A stretch of DNA of 64,000 nt from positions 158,959-222,958 of the forward strand of contig NZ_JAPVLU010000010.1 of the NCBI RefSeq assembly GCF_027158205.1, given 5' to 3'. The stretch is from Streptomyces sp. H39-S7. GTDB taxonomy: Bacteria; Actinomycetota; Actinomycetes; Streptomycetales; Streptomycetaceae. The notes under the pieces were generated by a model. It was not told the DNA's origin, made no database searches, and worked only from the letters and a program-made list of their open reading frames with translations. This document shows, piece by piece, positions 1-8,116 of the stretch; the first letter of the stretch is position 1; each line of letters starts with the position of its first letter. The position numbers were made by a program, and so were the translations under genes.

Positions 1-2
1 CG

Positions 3-605
3 CAGCAGAACAACAAGATGATGCGGGCCGACCTCTCGCAGGCCGGCGGCCAGCCGGTGCTCGCCCGCCAGGGCAGCATGGTGCTCTACCAGGGCAAGGT
101 CGAATACAGCTACAAGGGCGCCGGGTTCGCCGGCCGCATCGTCGGCGGCGCCACCGGCCAGGAGATGCAGCTGATGCGCTGCTCCGGCCAGGGCCAGGTC
201 TTCTTCGCGGAGAACGGCGCCCACCTGCACCCGATCGAACTCCAGGGCGACGCCATCTGCGTCTCCTCGGAGAACGTGCTCGCCTTCGACGAGAGCCTGC
301 AGTACGAGGTGCGCAGGATCGAGGGCCACGGCATCCCCGGCGGCGCGCTCTTCACGATGCAGTTCCAGGGCACCGGAACGATCATCGTCAAGACCCACGG
401 CACCCCCGTGGTGCTGCCGGTCACCCCGACCACGTACGCGGACTGCAACGCGATCGTCGCCTGGTCGGCGGCGTCCCAGGTGATCATCTCCAGCCAGGTC
501 CGGCTGCGCAGGAACGCCTACCCCGGCCACAGCGGAGAGACCGTGAACCTCCAGTTCCGCGGCGCTCCCGGCAACTTCATCGTCGTCCAGCCCTACGAGG
601 TGTGA
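3..605 (+). CDS. AIM24 family protein (5' end cut by window)
   Basis: This is the first of three tandem genes for AIM24-domain proteins, a beta-sandwich family of unknown biochemical function. The frame is open to the window edge: five in-frame codons (QQNNK) precede the first ATG at 18, so the true start probably lies upstream. Family marks are VLARQGSMVLYQG near the N-terminus, the central QLMRCSGQGQVFF, and the C-terminal FIVVQPYEV. No signal peptide or membrane segment is visible, so a cytoplasmic protein is likely. Only 6 nt separate its stop from the next gene, which indicates one operon. The family call is firm; the role is unknown. Confidence 0.85.
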   Translation, partial: QQNNKMMRADLSQAGGQPVLARQGSMVLYQGKVEYSYKGAGFAGRIVGGATGQEMQLMRCSGQGQVFFAENGAHLHPIELQGDAICVSSENVLAFDESLQYEVRRIEGHGIPGGALFTMQFQGTGTIIVKTHGTPVVLPVTPTTYADCNAIVAWSAASQVIISSQVRLRRNAYPGHSGETVNLQFRGAPGNFIVVQPYEV

Positions 606-611
606 CCCGCA

Positions 612-1295
612 ATGGACCAGCAGATGATCGCGGGCTACGCACCGACCCCGGTGACCGCCCGGATGGACACCCACGGCTCGGCGATGCTCAAGGTCGCCAT
701 GCAGACCGGCCAGGACCTGTTCGCCCGCACCGGCTCGATGGTCGCCTACGAGGGCTTCGTCCAGTACGAGCCCAACCCGCCCGCCGTCCGGCAGATGGCC
801 TCGCAGTGGCTCACCGGTGAGGGCGCGCCGCTGATGAAGTGCACCGGCGACGGCCTGCTCTACCTGGCCGACTACGGCGCCGACGTGGTGTGCGTCAACC
901 TCAACAACGAGTCCCTGTCGGTCAACGGCACCAACCTGCTCGCCTTCGACGCGCACCTCCAGTGGGGCGTCGAGCGGGTCAAGGGGCTCGCCAAGTTCGC
1001 CGGCCAGGGCCTGTTCAACGTGGGGGTGAAGGGCACCGGCTGGGTCGCCATCACCTCCCGCGGCACACCGATCGTCGTCGACTGCGGAAGCGGCGCCGAC
1101 GAGACCTACGTCGACCCGGACGCACTCGTGGCCTGGTCGTCGGGACTCAAGATGAAGGCCAAGCGCAGCTTCAAGGCGTCCTCCCTGATCGGGCGGGGCA
1201 GCGGCGAGGCGTTCCAGATCGCGTTCTCCGGCCAGGGCTTCGTCGTCGTACAGCCCAGCGAGGACAGCACAGACCGCCTCCGGGCACGGGGCTGA
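612..1295 (+). CDS. AIM24 family protein, second of three paralogues
   Basis: A 227-residue paralogue of its neighbours. It shares the segments LFARTGSMVAYEGF, LMKCTGDGLLYLADYG, a WVAITSRGTPIVVD strand and the C-terminal FVVVQPSE signature. The ATG at 612 is preceded by GAGGTG, which overlaps the stop region of the previous gene, so translation is probably coupled. The protein looks soluble, with no transmembrane segment. The last residues after QPSE are a charged tail without homology to the other two copies. Function is unknown. Confidence 0.85.
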   Translation: MDQQMIAGYAPTPVTARMDTHGSAMLKVAMQTGQDLFARTGSMVAYEGFVQYEPNPPAVRQMASQWLTGEGAPLMKCTGDGLLYLADYGADVVCVNLNNESLSVNGTNLLAFDAHLQWGVERVKGLAKFAGQGLFNVGVKGTGWVAITSRGTPIVVDCGSGADETYVDPDALVAWSSGLKMKAKRSFKASSLIGRGSGEAFQIAFSGQGFVVVQPSEDSTDRLRARG

Positions 1296-1310
1296 GGGGG
1301 AGCGACCGAT

Positions 1311-2081
1311 ATGCAGAGCCCACTTTTCGCGAACACCGAGGTCCAGTCGAACGACCTCTACGCACTCCAGAACCCGTACCTGTTGCGGGTGAAGCTGGAG
1401 GGCAACTCCGGCCGTGACTGCCTCGCCCGCAAGGGCGCGATGGTCGCCTACCAGGGCATGATCGAATTCGACGGCGAGTTCCAGTCGCGCAACCAGCGCG
1501 GTGCGCGCATGGCCACCGGCGAGGGCCTGGACCTGATGCGCTGCTCCGGGCAGGGCACGGTGTACCTCGCCAACCTGGCCCAGCACATCCACGTCGTGGA
1601 CGTCGACCATGACGGCCTCACCGTGGACAGCGCCTACGTGCTCGCCCTCGACTCCGGGCTGCACTGGGACGTGATCGCCGTGGACAGCCAGTTCGGCCTG
1701 TCCGGCACCGGCGCCTACAACCTGAACATCTCGGGCCAGGGCAAGGTCGCGCTGATGACCTCGGGCAAGCCGCTGCTGATGCCGGTCACCCCGGACAAGT
1801 ACGTCTCCTGCGACGCCGACGCGGTGGTCGCCTGGTCGTCCTCGCTGCGGGTCCAGATGCAGGCGCAGACCAGCAGCTCCTCGGTCTACCGCCGGCGCGG
1901 CAACACCGGAGAGGGCTGGGAGCTCAACTTCGTGGGCCAGGGATACGTCCTGGTGCAGCCCAGCGAGCTGATGCCGCCGCAGAACGCGCAGATCGGCCAG
2001 GGCGTGCGCGCTCAGTTCGGGGTGGGCCAGCAGGGCGCCCACGCCCAGAACCAGGGCAACATCTGGACCAACAACCGCTGA
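1311..2081 (+). CDS. AIM24 family protein, third of three paralogues
   Basis: A 256-residue protein, the longest of the three AIM24 copies. It carries the same core (CLARKGAMVAYQG, LMRCSGQGTVYLA, VALMTSGKPLLMPV, YVLVQPSELM) and a Gln/Asn/Gly-rich tail of about 35 residues that ends WTNNR. The ATG at 1311 follows a GGGGGAG ribosome site, 15 nt after the previous stop. It ends the apparent three-gene operon and faces a convergent Nudix gene 36 nt further on. The gene is clearly real by codon pattern and family match; its role is unknown. Confidence 0.85.
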   Translation: MQSPLFANTEVQSNDLYALQNPYLLRVKLEGNSGRDCLARKGAMVAYQGMIEFDGEFQSRNQRGARMATGEGLDLMRCSGQGTVYLANLAQHIHVVDVDHDGLTVDSAYVLALDSGLHWDVIAVDSQFGLSGTGAYNLNISGQGKVALMTSGKPLLMPVTPDKYVSCDADAVVAWSSSLRVQMQAQTSSSSVYRRRGNTGEGWELNFVGQGYVLVQPSELMPPQNAQIGQGVRAQFGVGQQGAHAQNQGNIWTNNR

Positions 2082-2117
2082 GCCGGTCACCGGTACGGGC
2101 CGTGCCCGCGCGTCGCC

Positions 2118-2645
2118 TCAGAGCAGCGCGCGGGTACGGGCCAGCAGCGTCCCCACCGAACCGTCGGCGACCGAGCCGACCTCGTCGTACCCGTACCAGC
2201 GCAGGTCCAGCGACTCCTCGCTGATCGCTTCGACCGCGCCGGCCGGCGCGATCGCCGCGTACTGCACATCCAGGTGCCAGGCGCAGGGCGTCGGATGCCG
2301 GTCCAGGTTCACCGGCTCAGGACGCAGCAGCGTCAGCCCGGCGATGCCGGACTCCTCGGTGGCCTCACGCAGCGCGGCGGCCGCCAGCGTGGCGTCCTCC
2401 GGCTCGCAGTGGCCGCCCATCTGCAGCCACATCCGCAGCTTCTTGTGCAGGGTCAGCAGCACCCGCCCGGTTTCCGGGTCCACCACCAGCGCGCTGGCGG
2501 TGATGTGCCCCGGCTGCGACGCCTTCCACATGCCGTCGGGAGCGCTGTCGAGGTGGTCGAGGTACTCCAGCCGCAGCTTCTCCTGGCCGGGGTCGGGCGC
2601 GTCCCACTCCTTCAGGACGCGCACCGCGTCCGCGTGCAGACTCAC
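2118..2645 (-). CDS. NUDIX hydrolase
   Basis: A predicted 175-residue Nudix pyrophosphohydrolase, a family that hydrolyses nucleoside diphosphates linked to another moiety. The Nudix-like box lies at about residues 77-101 (GGHCEPEDATL, then REATEESGI). The REATEESG part, which supplies metal-binding glutamates, is intact; the first half differs slightly from the usual G-x5-E-x7 spacing. The GTG start at 2645 overlaps the TGA of the upstream zinc protease-like gene by 4 nt (GTGA), so the two are translationally coupled. The substrate cannot be told from sequence. Confidence 0.88.
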   Translation of the reverse strand: MSLHADAVRVLKEWDAPDPGQEKLRLEYLDHLDSAPDGMWKASQPGHITASALVVDPETGRVLLTLHKKLRMWLQMGGHCEPEDATLAAAALREATEESGIAGLTLLRPEPVNLDRHPTPCAWHLDVQYAAIAPAGAVEAISEESLDLRWYGYDEVGSVADGSVGTLLARTRALL

Positions 2646-4090
2646 TTGCCTTCGTCGTCCTTCGTCTCGTCCGTCGTGTCTGTCGTGTCTGTGGTGTTCG
2701 TCTTGCCCGTATCGCCCTTGGACAGGCGCTTCTCGGCGGCCTCGCCGAGCATCTTGTCGAGCTCGGAGAAGTCGGCGGTCTCGCGGTGCACGAAGCCGTC
2801 CGGGTCGTCCAGGTCCTCCGCGGTGGGCAGCATGTCGGGGTGCTCCCACAGGCCGTCCCGGCCGTCGACACCGCGGGCGTCGGTGAGCGAGGCCCACAGC
2901 CGGGAGGCGTCGCGCAGCCGGCGCGGGCGCAGCTCCAGGCCGATGAGCGTCGCGAACGTCTGCTCGGCGGGGCCACCGGTCGCCCGGCGGCGGCGCAGCG
3001 TCTCGCGCAGCGCGGCGGCGGACGGCAGGTGCGGGGCCGCGGCGGCGTGCACGACCGCGTCCACCCAGCCCTCGACGAGCGCGAGCGCCGTCTCCAGCCG
3101 GGCCAGCGCCACCTTCTGCTCGGGGGTGTCCTCGGGCTGGAACATGCCCTGCGCCAGCGCTTCCTGCATGGCCTCGGGGTTCGACGGGTCGAGCTGGCCG
3201 ACCGCGTCCTCCAGCTTGGTCGTGTCGACCTTGATGCCCCGCGCGTAGCCCTCGACCGCGCCGAACAGGTGCCCCCGCAGCCACGGCACGTGGGCGAAGA
3301 GCCGCTGGTGGGCGGCCTCGCGCAGCGCCAGGTACAGCCGCACCTCCTCCTGCGGGACGCCCAGGCCCTCGCCGAAGGCCGCGACGTTCGCGGGGAGCAG
3401 CGCGGCCTTGCCGGCCGGGCCGAGCGGGAGGCTCACGTCGGTGGAGCCGACGACTTCGCCCGCCAGGGTGCCCAGCGCCTGGCCGATCTGGCTGCCGAAC
3501 ATCGCCCCGCCCATGGAGCGCATCATTCCGAGCAGGGGCCCGGACATGGCCTGCATCTCCTCGGGCAGCACGTCGCCCATGGCGGCGCCGACCCGCTCCG
3601 CGACCGGGTCCACCAGCTCCTTCCACGCCGGCAGGGTCGCCTCGACCCACTCGGCGCGGCTCCATGCCACGGCGCTGCCCGAGCCGGAGGGCAGCGACGT
3701 AGCCCCGTCCAGCCACAGGTCGGCGAGCCGGACGGCCTCGGAGACCCAGGAACGCTCGGCCGGGCCGACGCTGGCGTCCTTGACGCCGTCCGCGGTGCCC
3801 TGCGCGACGGTCTGGCGCGCGATGTCCTTGGCCATGTCCCAGTTCACCGGGCCGCCCTCGTACGAGAGCATCTGGCCGAGCTGCTGGAAGGCGGCACCGA
3901 GGTCATTGGGGTTCAGGGAGCCGAACATCGCGGCGAAGGGGTTGTCCCCGCCGGCGCCGCCGAACGGATTCACGCCACCGAAGCCGAAGGGGTTGTCGGC
4001 ACCCTGTCCGCCGGGGCCCTGCTTCTTGCCCTCGTCCCCGTCCTCGGGCTCCTCGGGAGGGACGCCGAATCCGAATGGGTGGTCGCTCAC
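2642..4090 (-). CDS. zinc-dependent metalloprotease-like protein (DUF2342 family)
   Basis: A 482-residue protein of the actinobacterial DUF2342/putative hydrolase family, whose members are annotated as zinc-dependent metalloproteases. The N-terminal 70 residues are Gly/Phe/Asn-rich with repeated NPFGFGG and NPFGGAGG units. A helical body follows, with the conserved REAAHQRLFAHVPWL motif around residues 258-271 supplying two histidines (about 261 and 267) as possible metal ligands. The GTG start at 4090 was chosen because VSDHPFGFG begins the conserved N-terminus; upstream codons are of non-coding quality. It overlaps the downstream Nudix gene by 4 nt and is divergent from the SDR gene. Protease activity is inferred from the family only. 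Confidence 0.8.
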   Translation of the reverse strand: MSDHPFGFGVPPEEPEDGDEGKKQGPGGQGADNPFGFGGVNPFGGAGGDNPFAAMFGSLNPNDLGAAFQQLGQMLSYEGGPVNWDMAKDIARQTVAQGTADGVKDASVGPAERSWVSEAVRLADLWLDGATSLPSGSGSAVAWSRAEWVEATLPAWKELVDPVAERVGAAMGDVLPEEMQAMSGPLLGMMRSMGGAMFGSQIGQALGTLAGEVVGSTDVSLPLGPAGKAALLPANVAAFGEGLGVPQEEVRLYLALREAAHQRLFAHVPWLRGHLFGAVEGYARGIKVDTTKLEDAVGQLDPSNPEAMQEALAQGMFQPEDTPEQKVALARLETALALVEGWVDAVVHAAAAPHLPSAAALRETLRRRRATGGPAEQTFATLIGLELRPRRLRDASRLWASLTDARGVDGRDGLWEHPDMLPTAEDLDDPDGFVHRETADFSELDKMLGEAAEKRLSKGDTGKTNTTDTTDTTDETKDDEGK

Positions 4091-4230
4091 GGGTTTCCTC
4101 GGCTCTGTGTTGGGGGCTGTGTCTGGGGCGGTGTGTTGTGGGCTGTACCTCCAGCCTAGACACCAGTCAGGCAGGATGGCTGCGTACCAAGTGCGCACCT
4201 CGTACCAGAAACAACCGTGGGAGACACCCG

Positions 4231-5334
4231 GTGAGTTCCCCAGAAGCACACGTTCGCCCAGAGCGGAGCCCGTCCAAGGCCCCCACGGGCCCTGTGGTGG
4301 CGATCACCGGTGCGGCGTCCGGCCTCGGCCATCTGCTCGCGCTGCGGCTCGTCGACTCCGACGAAGTCAAGAAGGTCGTCGCGATCGACGAACGCCGCGG
4401 GGACGTGCCGGGAGCGACCTGGCGGGTCCTCGACGTGCGCGACCCCGCCATCGCGGAGAAACTGCGCGGCGTCGACGTCGTCGTCCACCTGGGACTCGAC
4501 CTCGATCTGGAGTCCGACCCCAAGGCGCGTACCGCCTTCAACGTGCGCGGCACCCAGACGGTGCTCACCGCGGCGGCCGCCGCGGGGGTGCGCCGTGCGG
4601 TGCTGTGCACCTCGGCGATGGTCTACGGCGCCCAGGCCGACAACGACGTGCCGCTCGCGGAGGACGCCCCGCTGCGGGCCACCGCCGAGGCCAGCTTCGT
4701 CGACGACCTGCTGGAGATCGAGCGGCTGGGCCGCCGCGCCCCGCGCGCCCACCCCGGGCTGAACGTGACGATCCTGCGCCCCGCCGTCCTCGTCGGCGGC
4801 ACGGACACCGCGCTGACCAGGTACTTCGAGTCGCCACGGCTCCTCGTGGTGGCGGGCAGCCGGCCCTGCTGGCAGTTCTGCCACGTCGAGGACCTGGTGT
4901 CGGCGCTGGAGTACGCGGTCCTGGAGAAGGTCGACGGGGAGATGGCGGTCGGCTGCGACGGCTGGCTGGAGCAGGAGGAGGTCGAGGAGCTGTCGGGCAT
5001 CCGCCGGATGGAGCTGCCGCCGGCCATCGCCTTCGGCGCCGCCTCGCGCCTGCACCGCCTCGGCCTCACCCCGTCCCCGGCCGGTGACCTGGCGTACACG
5101 ATGCACCCGTGGGTGGTCAGCGGCAGCCGGCTGCACGAGGCGGGCTGGCGGCCCCAGTGGACCAACGAGGAGGTGCTGGCCCAGCTCCTGGAGGAGGTCG
5201 CGGGCCGCAACTCCGTCGCCGGCCGCCGGCTCGGCCGCAAGGACGCCACCACCCTGGGCGCGGCCGGCGCGACGGTCGCCCTGGTGGGCACGGCGGCCCT
5301 GGTGCGCAGGGCGCGGAAGCGGCGCGGAATCTAG
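4231..5334 (+). CDS. SDR-family NAD-dependent epimerase/dehydratase-like protein
   Basis: A 367-residue Rossmann-fold protein. VAITGAASGLGHLLA near residues 20-35 is the dinucleotide-binding glycine motif, followed by LDVRD and a V-V-H-L-G-L segment typical of extended SDR epimerases. The expected YxxxK active site is not obvious, so catalysis is uncertain. The C-terminus holds a short hydrophobic helix (ATVALVGTAALV) followed by RRARKRRG, which suggests a membrane tail anchor. The GTG start at 4231 has GGGAGA upstream. It is divergent from the zinc protease-like gene. The substrate is unknown. Confidence 0.75.
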   Translation: MSSPEAHVRPERSPSKAPTGPVVAITGAASGLGHLLALRLVDSDEVKKVVAIDERRGDVPGATWRVLDVRDPAIAEKLRGVDVVVHLGLDLDLESDPKARTAFNVRGTQTVLTAAAAAGVRRAVLCTSAMVYGAQADNDVPLAEDAPLRATAEASFVDDLLEIERLGRRAPRAHPGLNVTILRPAVLVGGTDTALTRYFESPRLLVVAGSRPCWQFCHVEDLVSALEYAVLEKVDGEMAVGCDGWLEQEEVEELSGIRRMELPPAIAFGAASRLHRLGLTPSPAGDLAYTMHPWVVSGSRLHEAGWRPQWTNEEVLAQLLEEVAGRNSVAGRRLGRKDATTLGAAGATVALVGTAALVRRARKRRGI

Positions 5335-5418
5335 GGGGGAGGACGCCGGGCGGTGCCGGAACCGCCGGTCGGGCGACCGGCGGAATCGAACTTCCGCATC
5401 GCGGGCGGATAAGGCAGC

Positions 5419-5877
5419 ATGAGCCGCATGGCACCGACGCACGCTGACGCGCAGAACCCGATCCGGCTCCTGGAGATCCGCGACACCCCCCTCTCCGTGG
5501 ACGAGGTCTTCGCGGCCGTCGGCCACGAGGCCGCGGGCGGCACGGCGCTGTTCGTGGGGACCGTACGGGACCACGACGGCGGTTCCGGCGCGGAGGTGAC
5601 GGGCCTCGGCTACTCCTCGCACCCCACCGCGGAAGCGGAGATGCGGCGGATCGCGGAGAAGGTCGCGGCGGATTTCCCGGTGCGGGCACTGGCGGCCCTA
5701 CACCGTGTGGGTGACCTCCGGGTGGGCGATCTGGCGGTGGTCGTGGCAGTCTCGTGCCCGCACCGCGGCGAGGCGTTCGCGGCCTGCCGCCAGCTGATCG
5801 ACGAGCTCAAGGCCGAGGTCCCGATCTGGAAGCACCAGACCTTCGCGGATGGCCAAGAGGAGTGGGTCGGCGCGTAG
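5419..5877 (+). CDS. moaE: molybdopterin synthase catalytic subunit MoaE
   Basis: MoaE is the large subunit of molybdopterin synthase. With the MoaD thiocarboxylate it converts cyclic pyranopterin monophosphate into molybdopterin. The 152 residues show the family segments ALFVGTVRDHDGG, the RVGDLRVGDLAVVV core and the C-terminal PIWKHQTF motif with the active-site-type lysine. The length is usual for the family. The ATG at 5419 follows AAGG. No moaD or other moco gene is adjacent, so the gene stands alone here. A 17-bp copy of its 3' end recurs about 37 bp downstream of the stop. Confidence 0.92.
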   Translation: MSRMAPTHADAQNPIRLLEIRDTPLSVDEVFAAVGHEAAGGTALFVGTVRDHDGGSGAEVTGLGYSSHPTAEAEMRRIAEKVAADFPVRALAALHRVGDLRVGDLAVVVAVSCPHRGEAFAACRQLIDELKAEVPIWKHQTFADGQEEWVGA

Positions 5878-5933
5878 CGCTGTCCGGCAGGGGTGGTGGC
5901 CGGGCGACGGGAGGGCGGGTCGGCGCGTAGCGC
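5864..5933. repeat. 17-bp direct repeat of the moaE 3' end
   Basis: The segment GGGTCGGCGCGTAGCGC occurs at 5864-5880, covering the last codons and stop of moaE, and again at 5917-5933 in the spacer. The copies are identical and 53 bp apart start to start. This looks like a small local duplication. Confidence 0.7.
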
Positions 5934-5939
5934 CGTGTG

Positions 5940-5961
5940 CGCTGGGCCGTTCGGCCCAGCG
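5940..5961. terminator. hairpin downstream of moaE
   Basis: CGCTGGGCC, GTTC, GGCCCAGCG forms a perfect 9-bp stem with a 4-nt loop about 63 nt after the moaE stop. There is no U-tract, as is usual for Streptomyces terminators. Confidence 0.55.
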
Positions 5962-6070
5962 CCGGATGCCCTCCGGTTGCGTAACTCCCGACCCGCCCCG
6001 ACCGTTGTCCTACTGGGTGGTTAATCTGCTCATAGGTCCATAATCGGCGTTCGCGGGTCGGGAGTACTTC

Positions 6071-6229
6071 ATGGCAGCGCTGGCTTGGTTGCTCATTCCG
6101 CTTGTCGCCGTGCTCGTTGCCACGGTCTGGGGCAGTTGGGCGGCGCGCACCCGTGTCACCGGGGACGGATCCTCGCTCGCGGACTACGAGCGGTTCCGCG
6201 AGGCGATGCAGAAGTCCCATTCCGGATAG
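6071..6229 (+). CDS. small single-pass membrane protein (52 aa)
   Basis: A short gene for a 52-residue peptide. It starts at an ATG preceded by GGGAG at 6-nt spacing and ends in TAG at 6229. Residues 3-20 (ALAWLLIPLVAVLVATVW) form one transmembrane helix, followed by a soluble tail containing YERFREAMQ. The ribosome site and the clean fit of a helix plus amphipathic tail support a real gene. It lies 76 nt upstream of the Lon-like protease gene on the same strand and could be cotranscribed. Function is unknown. Confidence 0.7.
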   Translation: MAALAWLLIPLVAVLVATVWGSWAARTRVTGDGSSLADYERFREAMQKSHSG

Positions 6230-6305
6230 TCGGGCCGCCGACGTCCCGGCCCCCGCGGACCGGCCCAGCGGGCCGTTTGTCGGACCGGTCCCGTACATTC
6301 GTGGA

Positions 6306-7382
6306 ATGCCACGCCGCACCGCGACGCTGATCGCCGCGACCCTGACGCTGATAGCGCTGCTGTGCGCCGCCCTGCTGACACCGGCTCCGTACGCCGAGAT
6401 GTCGCCCGGGCCGACCGTCAACACCCTGGGTGACCACGGGGGTGAACCGGTCCTGCAGATTTCCGGGCACGCGACCTATCCGACGTCGGGTCATCTCAAC
6501 ATGACCACCGTGCGGGTGACGGGCGCGGACTACCGGATGAACCTGGTGGAGGCCGTGGTCGGCTGGATCGGCCATGACGAGAAGGTCGTCGAGCACGACA
6601 CCCTCTACCCGCAGGGCCAGACCGCCGAGCAGGCCGATCAGCAGAACGCCGAGGAGTTCACCCAGTCCCAGGACAGTGCCAAGGTCTCGGCGCTCAAGAA
6701 GCTGAACATCCCGGTCTCCTCCCGGATCATCGTCGGCGCGGTCGTCAAGGACAGTGCCTCCGAGGGCAAGCTGCACGCCGGCGACGTGATCAAGGCGGTG
6801 GACGGCACCGAGGTGAAGAAGCCCGGGGACGTCGCCGAGCTCGTCACCAAGCACCAGCCGGGGCAGAACGTCGTCTTCACCGTCATCCCGGAGGCGGCGG
6901 CCAAGAAGAAGGACGGCGAGACGCAGGAGGTCGCCGTCACCACCCGGAAGTCGACCGACGAGGGCAAGGCGCGCGCGGTCGTCGGCATCCAGGCGGGCGT
7001 CGAGCACCTCTTCCCCTTCACCATCGACATCAAGCTCGCCGACGTCGGCGGCCCGAGCGCGGGTCTGATGTTCGCCCTCGGCATCGTCGACAAGCTCACC
7101 CCGGGCGACATGACCGGCGGGAAGTTCGTGGCCGGCACCGGCACGATCGACGACAGCGGCAAGGTGGGCCCCATCGGCGGCATCGGGCTCAAGACGATCG
7201 GGGCGCGCGGCCAGGGCGCGCAGTACTTCCTCACCCCGGCCGACAACTGCGCCGAGGCCGCCAAGGACGTCCCCTCCGGCCTCACCCTCGTCAAGGTGGG
7301 CACGATGGACGAGGCCGTGACGGCCCTGGAGAACATCAAGGCGGGCCGGACGGCCGCCCTGCCGAGCTGCTCGAAGGACTGA
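6306..7382 (+). CDS. PDZ-domain Lon-like serine protease (YlbL family)
   Basis: A 358-residue envelope protein with one N-terminal membrane helix (residues 5-25), a PDZ domain at about 135-215 (IIVGAVVKDSASEGKLHAGD) and a C-terminal Lon-type proteolytic domain. The Lon catalytic dyad is visible as Ser251 in VGGPSAGLMFALG and Lys296 in GPIGGIGLKTIGA. The order and spacing match YlbL-type membrane proteases, whose catalytic part acts outside the membrane. The ATG at 6306 was chosen because hydrophobic signal-anchor sequence begins directly after MPRRT. Substrates are unknown. Confidence 0.88.
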   Translation: MPRRTATLIAATLTLIALLCAALLTPAPYAEMSPGPTVNTLGDHGGEPVLQISGHATYPTSGHLNMTTVRVTGADYRMNLVEAVVGWIGHDEKVVEHDTLYPQGQTAEQADQQNAEEFTQSQDSAKVSALKKLNIPVSSRIIVGAVVKDSASEGKLHAGDVIKAVDGTEVKKPGDVAELVTKHQPGQNVVFTVIPEAAAKKKDGETQEVAVTTRKSTDEGKARAVVGIQAGVEHLFPFTIDIKLADVGGPSAGLMFALGIVDKLTPGDMTGGKFVAGTGTIDDSGKVGPIGGIGLKTIGARGQGAQYFLTPADNCAEAAKDVPSGLTLVKVGTMDEAVTALENIKAGRTAALPSCSKD

Positions 7383-7387
7383 TCGGC

Positions 7388-7418
7388 GGCGGGCGGACCC
7401 TCGCGGGACCCGCCCGCC
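7388..7418. terminator. convergent-gene terminator hairpin
   Basis: GGCGGGCGG pairs with CCGCCCGCC across a 13-nt loop, 6 nt after the protease stop. It sits between two convergent genes and could serve both. Confidence 0.6.
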
Positions 7419-7442
7419 GCGCCGGCGCTCAGCCGTCGGTGC

Positions 7443-7997
7443 TCAGCTCTCGAAGGTGGCGGCCAGCGCCTCGGCCAGGCCGGGCACGAGGTCGGAGCCG
7501 GTCAGGACCTCGGTGGCGGTGTCCTTGGACCGCAGCCTGATGGCGGATTCGCGGGCCCCGTTGCGCAGTACGGCGACCGTCATCCGCACCTCCTGGCGCT
7601 CGGGGTGCTCGGCGACCCACTTCGCGAGCTTGGCGTCGTTCAGCCCCTCCGGGATCGCCGCCTCCGCGGACGGCGGGAGCATCAGCCGCTCCACCGTCAT
7701 GGCGCAGCCGGCGATCACATCCGGCCAGGCGATCGTGGCGAGAAACTCGTCCAGGGCCTTGCCTTCGGGCAGTTCGTCCTGCTCGACGGGGGTCAGCGCC
7801 CCGGCGTTCTTCTCCGCGAGCCCCAGCTGGTCGGCCAGGCCCGGTTCCTGTGTGCGCAGGCGTGCGGTGTCGACCAGGGCGAACAGCCGCGCGGGCCGGT
7901 CCCAGCCGAGACCGGACGCATATTCGTCGATCTCCAGTACGGCACGGGTCAGCGGGCTCGCCGCGAGAGGTGCTCCATCGGTCGCAATGTTGGACAT
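7443..7997 (-). CDS. PPA1309 family protein
   Basis: A 184-residue actinobacterial protein that I assign to the PPA1309 family of unknown function, from MSNIATDGAPLAASPLTRAVLEI-type N-terminal sequence, the conserved LGWDRPARLFALVDT segment and the ending GLAEALAATFES. No membrane segment or catalytic motif is evident. The ATG at 7997 is preferred over an in-frame TTG six bases upstream because the CAGGA ribosome site fits it better. It is divergent from the UPF0182 gene, in an arrangement I believe is common in Streptomyces. Confidence 0.8.
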   Translation of the reverse strand: MSNIATDGAPLAASPLTRAVLEIDEYASGLGWDRPARLFALVDTARLRTQEPGLADQLGLAEKNAGALTPVEQDELPEGKALDEFLATIAWPDVIAGCAMTVERLMLPPSAEAAIPEGLNDAKLAKWVAEHPERQEVRMTVAVLRNGARESAIRLRSKDTATEVLTGSDLVPGLAEALAATFES

Positions 7998-8116
7998 GGT
8001 CAATATCCTGCCTGTTCCCAGGCCAAAATCGGGAACCGAGTAAAGCGTGAATAAGTTGCACCAGTGGGGGTCCGACCCGGGACACCCATAGACACCGACA
8101 CTTCGAGGTGCGCACC

